Assembly (NCBI GenBank): GCA_000720805.1
Contig: JODI01000038.1
Span: 22,826-86,825, forward strand
Source of the DNA: Streptomyces violaceoruber
GTDB taxonomy: Bacteria > Actinomycetota > Actinomycetes > Streptomycetales > Streptomycetaceae
Direction: 5' to 3'
DNA length: 64,000 nucleotides
Shown: one piece after another, positions 38,487 to 47,358 of the stretch
How positions within the stretch are numbered: the first letter of the stretch is position 1
Layout of the letters: each line of letters starts with the position of its first letter
Program-made: the position numbers and the translations under genes
The notes under the pieces: model-generated
What the model was told of the DNA's origin: nothing
The model's input: only the letters and a program-made list of their open reading frames with translations
Databases searched by the model: none

Positions 38487-39824
38487 CATCGGGTAGCTGC
38501 CCGTGTTCGTCGGCGCGTGCTCCGGCAGCCACAGCACCGCCACCGCCCCCTCCGCCGGTACGTCCTCCGGAGCGCCCGCCGGCCGTACGTTGCGGAAGGT
38601 CAGCCGGGCACCCATGACGCGGGCCTGGCCGGCCGCGATGGTCAGGCCCAGGCCGTGGCCCCGTCCGGAGCGGTCGCTGCTGCCGGTGCGGAAGCGGCTC
38701 GGTCCGTCGGCGAGCAGGTGTCCGGGGAAGCCGGGGCCGTGGTCGCGGACCCGGATCACCCGGCCCTCGACGGAGACCTGGATCGGCGGCTTGCCGTGCC
38801 GGGCCGCGTTGGCGAGCAGGTTGAACAGCACCCGCTCCAGGCGGCGCGGGTCGGTCGTGACCACCGACTCGTGCACCACCCGTACCTCGACCGCCGGGTC
38901 CTTCGCGGCCACCCGGCGGCTGACGAACTCGCCGAGCATGATGTCCTGCAACTCGGCCCGCTCGGAGGCGCCGTCGAGGCGGGCGACCTCCAGGACGTCC
39001 TCGACGAGGGTGCGCATGGCCTTCGCCCGGTCGAGGACCAGCTCGGTGGGGCGGCCGGGGGGCAGCAACTCGGCCGCCGTCAGCAGACCGGTGACCGGAG
39101 TGCGCAGCTCGTGCGCGATGTCGGCGGTGACCCGTCGCTCCGCCTCCAGCCGCTCCTGCAACGCGTCCGCCATGGCGTCCACCGCCCGCGCGAGATCGTC
39201 GGTCTCGTCCCGTACGACCCCGCCGATGGCGTCCCGCACCCGCACGTCGGGTTCGCCCCTGGCCACCCGGTTGGCCGCGGCCGCCGCCTTGCGCAGCCGA
39301 CGCGACAACGGCCCGCCGATGAGCACGCCGAGCGCGCTGCCGCCCAGGACGACCGCGATGGAGCCGATCACCAGGGCCTGGTCGAGGTCGTTGAGGATGT
39401 CGGTGCTGCGGTCGGTGAACCCGGTGTGCAGGGACAGGACATGGCCGCCCTTGACCGGTACGGCCGCCCAGATGTCCGGCTCCCCGTCCCGCAGGTCGGA
39501 CACATAGGTCGCCCGGCGGCCCCGCTCGACCTTCGCCCGCAGTGCCCTGGGCAGCTCCGGGTCGTCGATCTTGATGTTGGGGAAGTTCGGACGGTCGGAC
39601 AGCTCGTAGTTGCGCTGCGCGATCAGGACCCGCTCGTCGGCGAGGTCGCGCGCGTTGTCCAGCATCGAGACCCGGGCCGCGTTGTGCACGACGAGACTGA
39701 GTGCGATCGCCACCAGCGCCCCGACCAGCGCGATGGCGGCGCTCAGCTTCCAGCGCAGGCCCGTACGGAGGCCTGGTCGGCGGTCGGTGGCGGCTGTTCC
39801 AGGTCGCCGAAGGTTCCCCCTCAT
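38478..39824 (-). CDS. cseC: Sensor histidine kinase CseC
   Basis: 448 residues. Two transmembrane helices (about residues 26-47 and 150-172) flank an extracytoplasmic sensor; then HAMP, the H-box IAHELRTPVTG (His near residue 240), and the ATPase with GRGHGLGLTIAAG. In S. coelicolor CseC senses cell-wall damage by antibiotics such as vancomycin and phosphorylates CseB. Last gene of the sigE operon, 17 bases after cseB. Confidence 0.92.
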   Translation of the reverse strand: MRGNLRRPGTAATDRRPGLRTGLRWKLSAAIALVGALVAIALSLVVHNAARVSMLDNARDLADERVLIAQRNYELSDRPNFPNIKIDDPELPRALRAKVERGRRATYVSDLRDGEPDIWAAVPVKGGHVLSLHTGFTDRSTDILNDLDQALVIGSIAVVLGGSALGVLIGGPLSRRLRKAAAAANRVARGEPDVRVRDAIGGVVRDETDDLARAVDAMADALQERLEAERRVTADIAHELRTPVTGLLTAAELLPPGRPTELVLDRAKAMRTLVEDVLEVARLDGASERAELQDIMLGEFVSRRVAAKDPAVEVRVVHESVVTTDPRRLERVLFNLLANAARHGKPPIQVSVEGRVIRVRDHGPGFPGHLLADGPSRFRTGSSDRSGRGHGLGLTIAAGQARVMGARLTFRNVRPAGAPEDVPAEGAVAVLWLPEHAPTNTGSYPMLP

Positions 39825-39841
39825 ACCCCTGACACCCCTGC

Positions 39842-40549
39842 TCAGGCCTTCAACTTGTAGCCGAAACCGCGGACCGTCTCGATCCGGTCCTGGCCGATCT
39901 TCGTCCGCAGCCGCTGCACATGGACGTCCACGACCCGGGTGTCACCGCCCCAGCCGTAGTCCCACACCCGCTCCAGCAGCTTGTCGCGCGAGAGCACCGT
40001 GCCCGGCGCGGAGGAGAACTCCAGGAGCAGCCGCATCTCGGTCGGCGTCAGCGCCACCGGCCCTCCGGCCCGGCGCACCTCCATGCCCTCGGTGTCGATC
40101 TCCAGCTCGCCGAAGGTCAGCAGCCCGCCGCCGGTCGCCGGGGCGCCGGGATCATCCGTACGGTCGCCGCCGCTCGCGTGGCCGAAACGGCGCAGCACCG
40201 CGCGGATCCGGGCGACCAGGACCGCGCCGTCGAACGGCTTGGTCACGTAGTCGTCGGCGCCCGCCTCCAGCCCCAGCACCACGTCGATCGAGTCGGCGCG
40301 CGCCGACAGCATGATCACCGGAACGGTCGACTCGTCCCTGATACGGCGGCACAGGGAGACGCCGTCCAGCCCGGGGACCATCACGTCCAGCAGCGCGATG
40401 TCGGGGCGGTCGGTCCGGAACGCCTCCAGGCCCGACAGTCCGTCGGGCATGGCGGTGACCGCGAAGCCGTCCCGCTCCAGCGCGAGCTGGGTGGCCTCGC
40501 GGATGACGTCGTCGTCCTCGACGAACAGAACGTGGGTCTGGTCAGCCAT
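39842..40549 (-). CDS. cseB: Response regulator CseB
   Basis: 235 residues, OmpR/PhoB type. Receiver with EDDD, phosphoacceptor in ALLDVMVPGLDG (near residue 55) and KPF; C-terminal winged helix with LTPTEMRLLLEFSSAPGTVLSRDKLLERVWDY and VDVHVQRLRTKIGQDRIETVRGFGYKL. Phosphorylated CseB activates the sigE promoter in S. coelicolor. A 221-base gap containing a minisatellite separates it from cseA. Confidence 0.93.
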   Translation of the reverse strand: MADQTHVLFVEDDDVIREATQLALERDGFAVTAMPDGLSGLEAFRTDRPDIALLDVMVPGLDGVSLCRRIRDESTVPVIMLSARADSIDVVLGLEAGADDYVTKPFDGAVLVARIRAVLRRFGHASGGDRTDDPGAPATGGGLLTFGELEIDTEGMEVRRAGGPVALTPTEMRLLLEFSSAPGTVLSRDKLLERVWDYGWGGDTRVVDVHVQRLRTKIGQDRIETVRGFGYKLKA

Positions 40550-40596
40550 CCGCTGCTCTCTGGTCTCGGTGCCTTCGGTGGTCCAGGCGGGTCTGG

Positions 40597-40659
40597 GTGC
40601 TCACGGCGCTCAGGGCGCTCAGGGTGCTCGGTGTTCTCGGTGTTCTCGGTCGTTTCGGT
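40597..40659. repeat. Seven 9-bp tandem repeats between cseA and cseB
   Basis: Exactly 63 bases, seven 9-mers grading from GTGCTCACG through GCGCTCAGG (twice) and GTGCTCGGT to GTTCTCGGT (twice) and CGTTTCGGT. Located in the cseA-cseB gap; in the mRNA it reads as ACCGAGAAC-type units. Confidence 0.9.
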
Positions 40660-40770
40660 GCCCGCGTCGTGTCCTACCAGGTGAACGGATCGAACGGCCC
40701 GATCAGTTCACGCCGTCGACAGTCCGTTCGGTTCCCGATGCCGTGGACGGGGGGTCGACGCACCGCCGGG

Positions 40771-41478
40771 TCAGTTGTCCGGCACCGGGGTCGGTCCGTC
40801 CCCGGCCGTCTTTCCGTAGTCGTTGTGCAGGCTGTACGCCTCGGTGAAGCGGGTTCCGCTCCAGCGGTACGTGATCACGTTCTCACCGGAGGGCGCCGAC
40901 ACCGGGTCACCCTTCTCGTACACCTGTTTGGTCACCACCAGGTCGCCGCGGTCGATCTCCGCGTAGACCGGCGGCTCCTCCGCCTTGAAGACATTGTGGT
41001 ACGAACCACCCTGCTCGCGATACACATAGGAGCCGATCCCGACCGCGTCCCCGCAGGTCAGCACATTGACGACGACGTCGTCCGCGGACTGTCCGGTCAG
41101 GTCGCCGTACGACACGTCGACCGGGTACTGGTCGGCCACGCACGGCTTCAGCTCGCGCTTGACCTCCGCGGAGACCGTGGGATCCGCCTTGACGAGCCGG
41201 ACCGCGTTCAGCCGCTCGGCCGTCCTGGACGGGACGGGCGCGGCGGAGGGGGCGGTGCCGGACACCGAGTCGGCGTGCGCCGGACCCTCGTCGCGGGCGC
41301 CGGTACCGCCGGTGCCGCAGGCGGACATGAAAAGGGCGAGGGCGGCGAGCACGGCCACTGCCGTGATCGCCGCCTGGAGGGTTCCCTGGGCGGGCATGGG
41401 CCCGGGCGGGAGGGGTCTGCTGTGGGGACCGCCTCCCGTGTGCCCGGTGCCGCTGGCCCTCGTGCCTAGGCCGCGCAA
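40771..41478 (-). CDS. cseA: Lipoprotein CseA
   Basis: 235 residues. The N-terminus is long, Gly/Pro/Arg-rich, followed by a hydrophobic stretch and lipobox-like FMSAC-G (Cys near residue 54), then a soluble extracytoplasmic domain. In S. coelicolor CseA is a lipoprotein that negatively modulates sigE expression. Its start overlaps the end of sigE by 13 bases, so the two are cotranslated. Confidence 0.85.
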   Translation of the reverse strand: MRGLGTRASGTGHTGGGPHSRPLPPGPMPAQGTLQAAITAVAVLAALALFMSACGTGGTGARDEGPAHADSVSGTAPSAAPVPSRTAERLNAVRLVKADPTVSAEVKRELKPCVADQYPVDVSYGDLTGQSADDVVVNVLTCGDAVGIGSYVYREQGGSYHNVFKAEEPPVYAEIDRGDLVVTKQVYEKGDPVSAPSGENVITYRWSGTRFTEAYSLHNDYGKTAGDGPTPVPDN

Positions 41479-42014
41479 CGCTCCCGCTCCTCACGCTCCG
41501 GCGCGCGTACGCCGAGCTCGGCGTGATCCCTGCTCTCCAGCTCCTCGCGGAGCCGGGCGAGCGCCCGGTGCAGCGTGCTCTTGACCGTTCCGGCCGACAT
41601 GCCGAGGGCGGCGGCCGTCTCCTCCGTGGACATCTGCTCCCAGTGTCGCAGGACGACGACGCTGCGTTGCTTCGGGGCGAGAACCTTCATGACGTCCATC
41701 AGCAGGGCGCGGTCCGCGTGCTGCTCGGTGGAGTCGTCGACCGAGGCGTCCGGCAGCTGCTCGGTCGGCACCTCCTCCAGCTTCCGCGCCCGCCACCACT
41801 CCGTCCGGGTGTTGATCATCACCCGGCGCAGATAGGCGTCCGCGAGCCGCTTGTCCGCGATCCCGTCCCAGCGGCCGTACGTCCGGACCAGCGCCGTCTG
41901 GAGCAGGTCCTGCGCGTCGACCGGGTCCGGTACCAGCCGGCGTGCGCTGCGCAGCAGCGCGTCCTGCCGGGTGCGGACGTACTCCTCGAACTCGAGCACC
42001 TCTCCCTGCGCCAT
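41466..42014 (-). CDS. sigE: ECF sigma factor SigE
   Basis: 182 residues. Region 2 is FEEYVRTRQDALLRSARRLVPDPVDAQDLLQTALVRTYGRWDGI; region 4 is LLMDVMKVLAPKQRSVVVLRHWEQMSTEETAAALGMSAGTVKSTLHRALARLREEL. Nearly identical to my memory of S. coelicolor SigE, which directs the cell-envelope stress regulon. No anti-sigma gene is present; control is by CseBC at transcription. First gene of sigE-cseA-cseB-cseC. Confidence 0.95.
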   Translation of the reverse strand: MAQGEVLEFEEYVRTRQDALLRSARRLVPDPVDAQDLLQTALVRTYGRWDGIADKRLADAYLRRVMINTRTEWWRARKLEEVPTEQLPDASVDDSTEQHADRALLMDVMKVLAPKQRSVVVLRHWEQMSTEETAAALGMSAGTVKSTLHRALARLREELESRDHAELGVRAPEREERERCAA

Positions 42015-42247
42015 GTCGACCGCCTCCTGATCCCCGTTTCCGCCGGCCGCTTCGCCGTCGGTTCGCTCCTCGTCGTCCCGGGTCCGCCCGGTACGCCAAT
42101 GAAGCTACGGAGCGGTTGTCACGGGGCTGTCCGAAGCAGCGCGCGGCTAGCACTCGGCTGTCCGTCAGTTGTGTAACGGAAGTAGGAACGGGGTAAAGCG
42201 ATACGCCTATTGGAGCCGTTATGGGGGGCTTTGGTGCTGGCTTCTTG

Positions 42248-43201
42248 TCAGCTCCGTGTCAACGGAAGCCGATACAAACCACCCGGGAGGGGTTCCACCA
42301 GGCCGTCCGCGACGAGACCGTCCAGGGCCCGGGCGCGCTGTACGGGCTCGTGCCACACTCGGTCGAGCACCGCCTGCGGGACGGACCCCCGGGCCTCGCG
42401 CAGGACGGCGAGCAGCTTGCCGCGGACCTGGCGGTCCGTACCGGCGTACGTCTGCCCCCGGCGCGGCGGTCCGTCGTGCTCCGGCTTGCCCGCGAGCCGC
42501 CAGGCGCACTGGGCGGCGATCGGACAGCGATGGCAGGTCTCGTTCTTGGCCGTGCAGACGAGCGCGCCCAGCTCCATGGAGGCGGCGGCCCACCGCGCGG
42601 CCGTCCGCTCGTCCTGCGGCAACAGCGCGCGGGCCAGCTTGCGTTCGGCGGCGGTGGTGGCGTTCGGCGGGTACTGCACACCGGTCACGGCACGCGCGAG
42701 CACCCGGCGGACGTTGGTGTCCAGCACCGCGTGCCGCTGCCCGTACGCGAAGGAGGCGACCGCGGCGGCCGTGTACTCCCCGATACCGGGCAGCGCCAGA
42801 AGCTGGGCGTGGTCCGTCGGTACGTCGCCGCCGTGCCGTTCCGTTATGGCGACGGCGGCGCCGTGCAGCCGCAGGGCGCGCCGCGGATAACCGAGCCGGC
42901 CCCAGGCGCGCACGGCCTCGCCGGGCGCCTCCTGGGCCAGGTCGGCGGGGCGCGGCCAGCGGGCGAGCCACTGCTCGTAGACGGGCAGCACACGGCTCAC
43001 CGGCGTCTGCTGCAACATGAACTCACTGACCATCACCCCCCAGGGACCGGCCTCGGGCCGCCGCCACGGCAGATCACGGGCGTGCTCGTCGAACCAGTCG
43101 ATGACAGGGGTGTGAAGCGGCTCGCCGGGGGTGTCACCGACGGGGCTGTTCACGGAGTGCGGGGACTTCGGGGACTTGGGGGGCATCGTGGGCACAGTCA
43201 T
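42248..43201 (-). CDS. mutY: A/G-specific adenine glycosylase MutY
   Basis: Removes adenine mispaired with 8-oxoguanine. 317 residues: catalytic segment PWGVMVSEFMLQQTPV (Glu), helix-hairpin-helix LPGIGEYTAAAVASFAYGQRHAVLDTNVRRV (with the catalytic Asp), and the 4Fe-4S cluster C-x6-C-x2-C-x5-C (CTAKNETCHRCPIAAQC). The C-terminal NUDIX-like domain is replaced by a short winged-helix-like segment, as in other streptomycetes. Start at the ATG at 43201 with GGAAAG upstream. Confidence 0.95.
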   Translation of the reverse strand: MTVPTMPPKSPKSPHSVNSPVGDTPGEPLHTPVIDWFDEHARDLPWRRPEAGPWGVMVSEFMLQQTPVSRVLPVYEQWLARWPRPADLAQEAPGEAVRAWGRLGYPRRALRLHGAAVAITERHGGDVPTDHAQLLALPGIGEYTAAAVASFAYGQRHAVLDTNVRRVLARAVTGVQYPPNATTAAERKLARALLPQDERTAARWAAASMELGALVCTAKNETCHRCPIAAQCAWRLAGKPEHDGPPRRGQTYAGTDRQVRGKLLAVLREARGSVPQAVLDRVWHEPVQRARALDGLVADGLVEPLPGGLYRLPLTRS

Positions 43202-43553
43202 GGCTTTCCGATCCTGCCACGAGGAGGGCGCCGGGCGTGTGCTGTGGCGGGCGCGTCCGTGGGTACGTCGCCCCGGTGCACCCACCTGCGTCCCTGCCTT
43301 GCCGTCCCCGCCGTCCTTTGCTGTCCTCTGCCGACCCGTCCGCCCGTGCCGTCGGACTCGTCTCCGGAGCGTCCGGCTGCCGTGGTCCCCTGTGATCGGT
43401 GGGTGACGCTGTCACGGCTTGCGATCACAGGTACCGCATCCGACGAAAGAACGGGGTGGGGCGGCCGGTTCCGGAATGATGATCCGGAAAACTTGTGCGC
43501 TCGGGCGGCGGGTGGGGCCAGCTATGGCGCCGATCTCTCGTACAGTTTGCGCC
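43202..43553. other. 352-base divergent intergenic region with a dyad
   Basis: Between mutY (-) and a membrane-protein gene (+). Contains TTCCGGA-N7-TCCGGAA (43469-43475 and 43483-43489), a possible operator, and TACAGT (43541-43546), 7 bases before the GTG of the + gene, fitting a leaderless transcript. No supported gene. Confidence 0.5.
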
Positions 43554-44405
43554 GTGGGATCTCTGCGCAATCCGGTCGGGCCGCTTCCCTCCTCCATCTA
43601 CTGGCGTCGGAGGGTCGTACTGGTGTCCGTAGTCGCCCTGCTGGCGCTGCTGATCGCCTGGATCGTCACCTCGGACGGCCCAGGCGGCAAGAACGGGGCC
43701 GACGGATCCAACGACAAGAATCCCTCACCCTCGACGATCACGCCGGGGCCGTCCGGCTCCGGGCCCGCGATCAGTCAAGCACCGGGCGGACGAGACGAGT
43801 CGAGCGGCAGCGGCTCGGGCGGATCGGGGTCCGGCAGCGGGTCGGGCGACGGCTCCGGGAACGGTTCGGGGGCCGGTTCGGGGTCCAACGCCGGTTCCGG
43901 TTCCGGGGGCTCCGCCGGGGCGGGGGCTTCCGGCGGCGGGACGGCGGGCGGCGCGGGCAGCGGCGTCGATGCCGGCGACACGCTTTCGGCGGGTTCCTCG
44001 CTCGCCGACTGCACGGCGAGCGCGGTCAAGTTGACGGTGCGCAGCCTCCACAACGCGTACGGGCCCGGTGACACCCCCGCGCTGCTGCTGACCGCGACGA
44101 ACTCCTCCGGCGGCGACTGCAAGGTCGACCTCGGGCCGAAGAACGCGGTGCTGACCATCACGCAGGCGGGCAACGATGACGACTACTGGTCCTCAGCGGA
44201 CTGCCCCAAGGTCTCCGCCGGCCTGGTGTTCCGGGTGCCGGCCGGCAGCAGCATCACCTACACCGTGAAGTGGGACCGCAAGCCGAGTGCCCCGCAGTGT
44301 GCGACGCCTCCCGCGGGGGCCGCGAAGGCGGGGACGTACCTGGTGGAGGCGAAGACGCCGGGATTCGGGACGGTGCAGACGTCGTTCGTGCTGGAGAACG
44401 ACTGA
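43554..44405 (+). CDS. Membrane-anchored protein with Gly/Ser-rich linker and Cys-containing domain
   Basis: 283 residues. One transmembrane helix (about residues 18-37, VVLVSVVALLALLIAWIV), then about 120 residues of almost pure Gly/Ser/Ala linker, then a C-terminal beta-rich domain of about 125 residues with four Cys (ADCTASAVKLTV, GGDCKVDL, ADCPKVSA, APQCATPP) suggesting two disulfides outside the cell. Related in look to Streptomyces DUF4232-type domains. Function unknown. The start could lie further upstream. Confidence 0.8.
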   Translation: MGSLRNPVGPLPSSIYWRRRVVLVSVVALLALLIAWIVTSDGPGGKNGADGSNDKNPSPSTITPGPSGSGPAISQAPGGRDESSGSGSGGSGSGSGSGDGSGNGSGAGSGSNAGSGSGGSAGAGASGGGTAGGAGSGVDAGDTLSAGSSLADCTASAVKLTVRSLHNAYGPGDTPALLLTATNSSGGDCKVDLGPKNAVLTITQAGNDDDYWSSADCPKVSAGLVFRVPAGSSITYTVKWDRKPSAPQCATPPAGAAKAGTYLVEAKTPGFGTVQTSFVLEND

Positions 44406-44513
44406 CGGGCGACATCGCCGCCCTCAGACGCCCCCGGCGCCGGTGCCGTACCGGTGTCGAGGGGCGGGTTGCACACCACACCCGCCGCGCGCCGGCCGGC
44501 CGCGGCGGACTCG

Positions 44514-45638
44514 TCAGACGTACCGCTCGAGGATCGACGACTCGGCCAAGCGCGACAGCCCCTCTCGCACGCTGCGCGCCCGCGCCTCGCCGACCCCGTC
44601 CACCGTCTGCAGGTCGTCCACGCTCGCGGCGAGCAGTTTCTGCAGGCCCCCGAAGTGCTCCACCAGGCGGTCGATGATCGCGCCCGGCAGCCTCGGCACC
44701 TTCGCCAGCAGGCGGAAACCGCGCGGGGACACCGCGGAGTCGAGCGCCTCCGGAGAGCCCGTGTAGCCCAACGCGCGAGCCACCGTGGGCAGTTCGAGGA
44801 GCTCGGCGTGGCTGAGCGCGTCCAGCTCGTAGAGCGCCTCCTCGACCGTGCGGGAGCGCTTCGCGGTGGGCTCGGGGACGTAGTCCCGGACCACCAGTTC
44901 CCGCTCCGGCTCCACGCCGGCGATCAACTCGTCCAGCTGCAGGGCCAGAAGCCGTCCGTCGGTGCCGAGCTCGACCACGTACTCGGCGATCTCCGTGGCG
45001 ATGCGGCGGACCATTTCCAGGCGCTGGGCCACGGCCGAGACGTCTCGGACGGTCACCAGGTCCTCGATCTCCAGCGCGGACAGCGTGCCCGCGACCTCGT
45101 CGAGGCGGAGCTTGTAACGCTCCAGGGTCGCCAGGGCCTGGTTGGCGCGGGACAGGATCGCCGCCGAGTCCTCCAGGACGCGGCGCTGACCGTCGACGTA
45201 CAGGGCGATCAGCCGCATCGACTGGGAGACCGAGACGACCGGGAAGCCGACCTGCTTGCTCACCCGGTCCGCGGTGCGGTGCCGCGTGCCCGTCTCCTCG
45301 GTGGGGATCGCCGGGTCGGGCAGCAGCTGGACGCCCGCCCGGAGAATCTTCGACAGGTCCGACGAGAGCACGATGCCGCCGTCGAGCTTGCACAGCTCAC
45401 GCAGACGCGTCGCCGTGAACTCGACATCCAGGACGAAACCGCCCGTACACATCGATTCGACGGTCTTGTCGGAGCCGAGCACGATGAGACCGCCGGTGTT
45501 GCCGCGGAGAACCCGCTCAAGGCCGTCGCGCAGCGCCGTGCCGGGTGCCACGGCGCTCAGTGAGGCGCGCATCAGGCCATCGGCACCGGAACTCCCACCG
45601 GATTTTCCGGGAGCTGCTGCCCGGTCGTTGGCTGCCAC
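44514..45638 (-). CDS. disA: DNA integrity scanning protein DisA, diadenylate cyclase
   Basis: Makes cyclic di-AMP from two ATP while scanning DNA. 374 residues: DAC domain with [10 protein letters not shown] (the DGA motif as DGG) and GTRHRTAD (RHR), a long helical spine, and C-terminal helix-hairpin-helix motifs ([20 protein letters not shown]). GGAGGAG four bases before the GTG at 45638 fixes the start. Encoded 81 bases after radA in the same direction, as in B. subtilis, where RadA interacts with DisA. Confidence 0.95.
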   Translation of the reverse strand: MAANDRAAAPGKSGGSSGADGLMRASLSAVAPGTALRDGLERVLRGNTGGLIVLGSDKTVESMCTGGFVLDVEFTATRLRELCKLDGGIVLSSDLSKILRAGVQLLPDPAIPTEETGTRHRTADRVSKQVGFPVVSVSQSMRLIALYVDGQRRVLEDSAAILSRANQALATLERYKLRLDEVAGTLSALEIEDLVTVRDVSAVAQRLEMVRRIATEIAEYVVELGTDGRLLALQLDELIAGVEPERELVVRDYVPEPTAKRSRTVEEALYELDALSHAELLELPTVARALGYTGSPEALDSAVSPRGFRLLAKVPRLPGAIIDRLVEHFGGLQKLLAASVDDLQTVDGVGEARARSVREGLSRLAESSILERYV

Positions 45639-45719
45639 TGCACTCCTCCGGTCGCAGGTTCTGGGGCGCTCCCGTTTCGCACACGTTGTTCGTACGGACG
45701 GGCGAGACCTGGGCAAAGT

Positions 45720-47129
45720 CTACCGGCGCTCCTCCTCGTCCCGTGGGGCGTCTCGCCGACGCGAGCGTGGAAGCACCCTCAGAGCGTCTCCTATGTCGGC
45801 GACTTCCAGGACCTTCATGCCCGCCGGGACCTTGCCGGGATCGCCCGGTACGAGCGCGTGCGTGAAGCCCAGACGGTGTGCTTCGGCGAGCCGGCGCTGC
45901 ACCCCCGTGACCCGTCTGACCTCGCCCGCGAGGCCCACTTCGCCGATCGCGACAAGGTTCTTCGGGAGCGGGGTGTCGCTGGCCGCGGAGGCCAGCGCGA
46001 GGGCGATGGCGAGGTCGGCTGCGGGTTCCGACAACTTCACACCGCCCACCGTCGCGGAGTAGATGTCCCGTTTGCCCAGGGCGCTGATCCGGCCCCGCTG
46101 TTCCAGGACGGCGAGCATCATCGACACCCGGGAGGTCTCCAGCCCGGAGGTCGTACGCCTCGGGGAGGGGATCTGGGAGTCCACCGTGAGCGCCTGGACC
46201 TCGGCGACCAGCGGGCGGCGGCCCTCCAGGGTGACGGTCAGGCAGGTGCCGGGCACCGGTTCGGCGCGCCGGGTCAGGAACAGGCCGCTGGGGTCGGCGA
46301 GACCGACGATGCCCTCGTCGTGCAGTTCGAAGCAGCCGACCTCGTCGGTGGCGCCGTAGCGGTTCTTGACGCCTCGTACGAGCCTCAGGCGCGCGTGCCG
46401 GTCGCCCTCGAAGCTCAGCACCACGTCCACGAGGTGCTCCAGGAGGCGCGGGCCCGCGATCGCGCCGTCCTTGGTGACGTGGCCCACCAGGAGGGTGGAC
46501 ATCCCGCGTTCCTTGGAGGCGCGGATCAGGGCCCCCGCCACCTCCCGCACCTGGGCCATGCCGCCGGGTGCGCCGTCGATCTCCGGGGAGGCCACCGTCT
46601 GCACCGAGTCGAGGATCAGCAAGGACGGCTTCACCGCGTCCAAGTGGCCGAGCACCGCGGCCAGGTCCGTCTCGGCGGCGAGATACAGGTGGTCCGCGAT
46701 CGCCCCGATGCGGTCGGCGCGCAGCCGGACCTGGCTCGCCGACTCCTCGCCGGTGACATAGAGCGTGCGGTGCTCGTCGCTCGCCGACTTGGCCGCCACG
46801 TCCAGCAGCAGCGTGGACTTGCCGACGCCGGGCTCGCCCGCGAGGAGGGCGACCGCGCCGGGCACCAGGCCGCCGCCGAGCACCCGGTCCAGCTCCGGCA
46901 CGCCGGTGGGGCGGGCGGTCGCCTGCCGGCCGTCGACCTGGCCGATGGGCAGGGCGGAGGTGGTGACGCGGCCCGGGGTCGTCGTCCGCACGGCGGGCAC
47001 GCCGTACTCCTCGATCGTCCCCCAGGCCTGGCACTCGGGGCAGCGACCGAGCCACTTCGCCGTCTGCCAGCCGCACTCGGTGCAGCGGTAGGACGGACGC
47101 TCCTTGGTGGACTTCGTACGGGCAGCCAT
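45720..47129 (-). CDS. radA: DNA repair protein RadA
   Basis: 469 residues. N-terminal C4 zinc finger YRCTECGWQTAKWLGRCPECQAWG, a RecA-like ATPase (Walker A GEPGVGKST near residue 100, Walker B LLILDS), the RadA signature KNRYGATDEVG, and a C-terminal Lon-like domain. It promotes branch migration in recombination. Upstream of disA in what is probably a two-gene operon. Confidence 0.96.
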   Translation of the reverse strand: MAARTKSTKERPSYRCTECGWQTAKWLGRCPECQAWGTIEEYGVPAVRTTTPGRVTTSALPIGQVDGRQATARPTGVPELDRVLGGGLVPGAVALLAGEPGVGKSTLLLDVAAKSASDEHRTLYVTGEESASQVRLRADRIGAIADHLYLAAETDLAAVLGHLDAVKPSLLILDSVQTVASPEIDGAPGGMAQVREVAGALIRASKERGMSTLLVGHVTKDGAIAGPRLLEHLVDVVLSFEGDRHARLRLVRGVKNRYGATDEVGCFELHDEGIVGLADPSGLFLTRRAEPVPGTCLTVTLEGRRPLVAEVQALTVDSQIPSPRRTTSGLETSRVSMMLAVLEQRGRISALGKRDIYSATVGGVKLSEPAADLAIALALASAASDTPLPKNLVAIGEVGLAGEVRRVTGVQRRLAEAHRLGFTHALVPGDPGKVPAGMKVLEVADIGDALRVLPRSRRRDAPRDEEERR

Positions 47130-47358
47130 GCACGAACCGTAGCCGCCACCACTGACAACCCGGATGGCGGCGGCCGCAGGAGCCTCGAACGGCCCGGTGA
47201 GGATCTCGGTGTCACCCCACGCGAACCAGCCACCCGGGACTCGAACAAGCCACGGAACGAGTCGTTACTGCCCCCTATTGAGGGATCGTTTCACCCGTAC
47301 GGATTAAAAGTGCCGAAGGGACAAGAAGGGGCGAACGCGCGCCCCCTACGGTCCACGG

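Noticed and set aside
42015..42247. Small gene or riboswitch between mutY and sigE
   Set aside because: No open frame with codon bias and no recognised aptamer; treated as the sigE promoter region.
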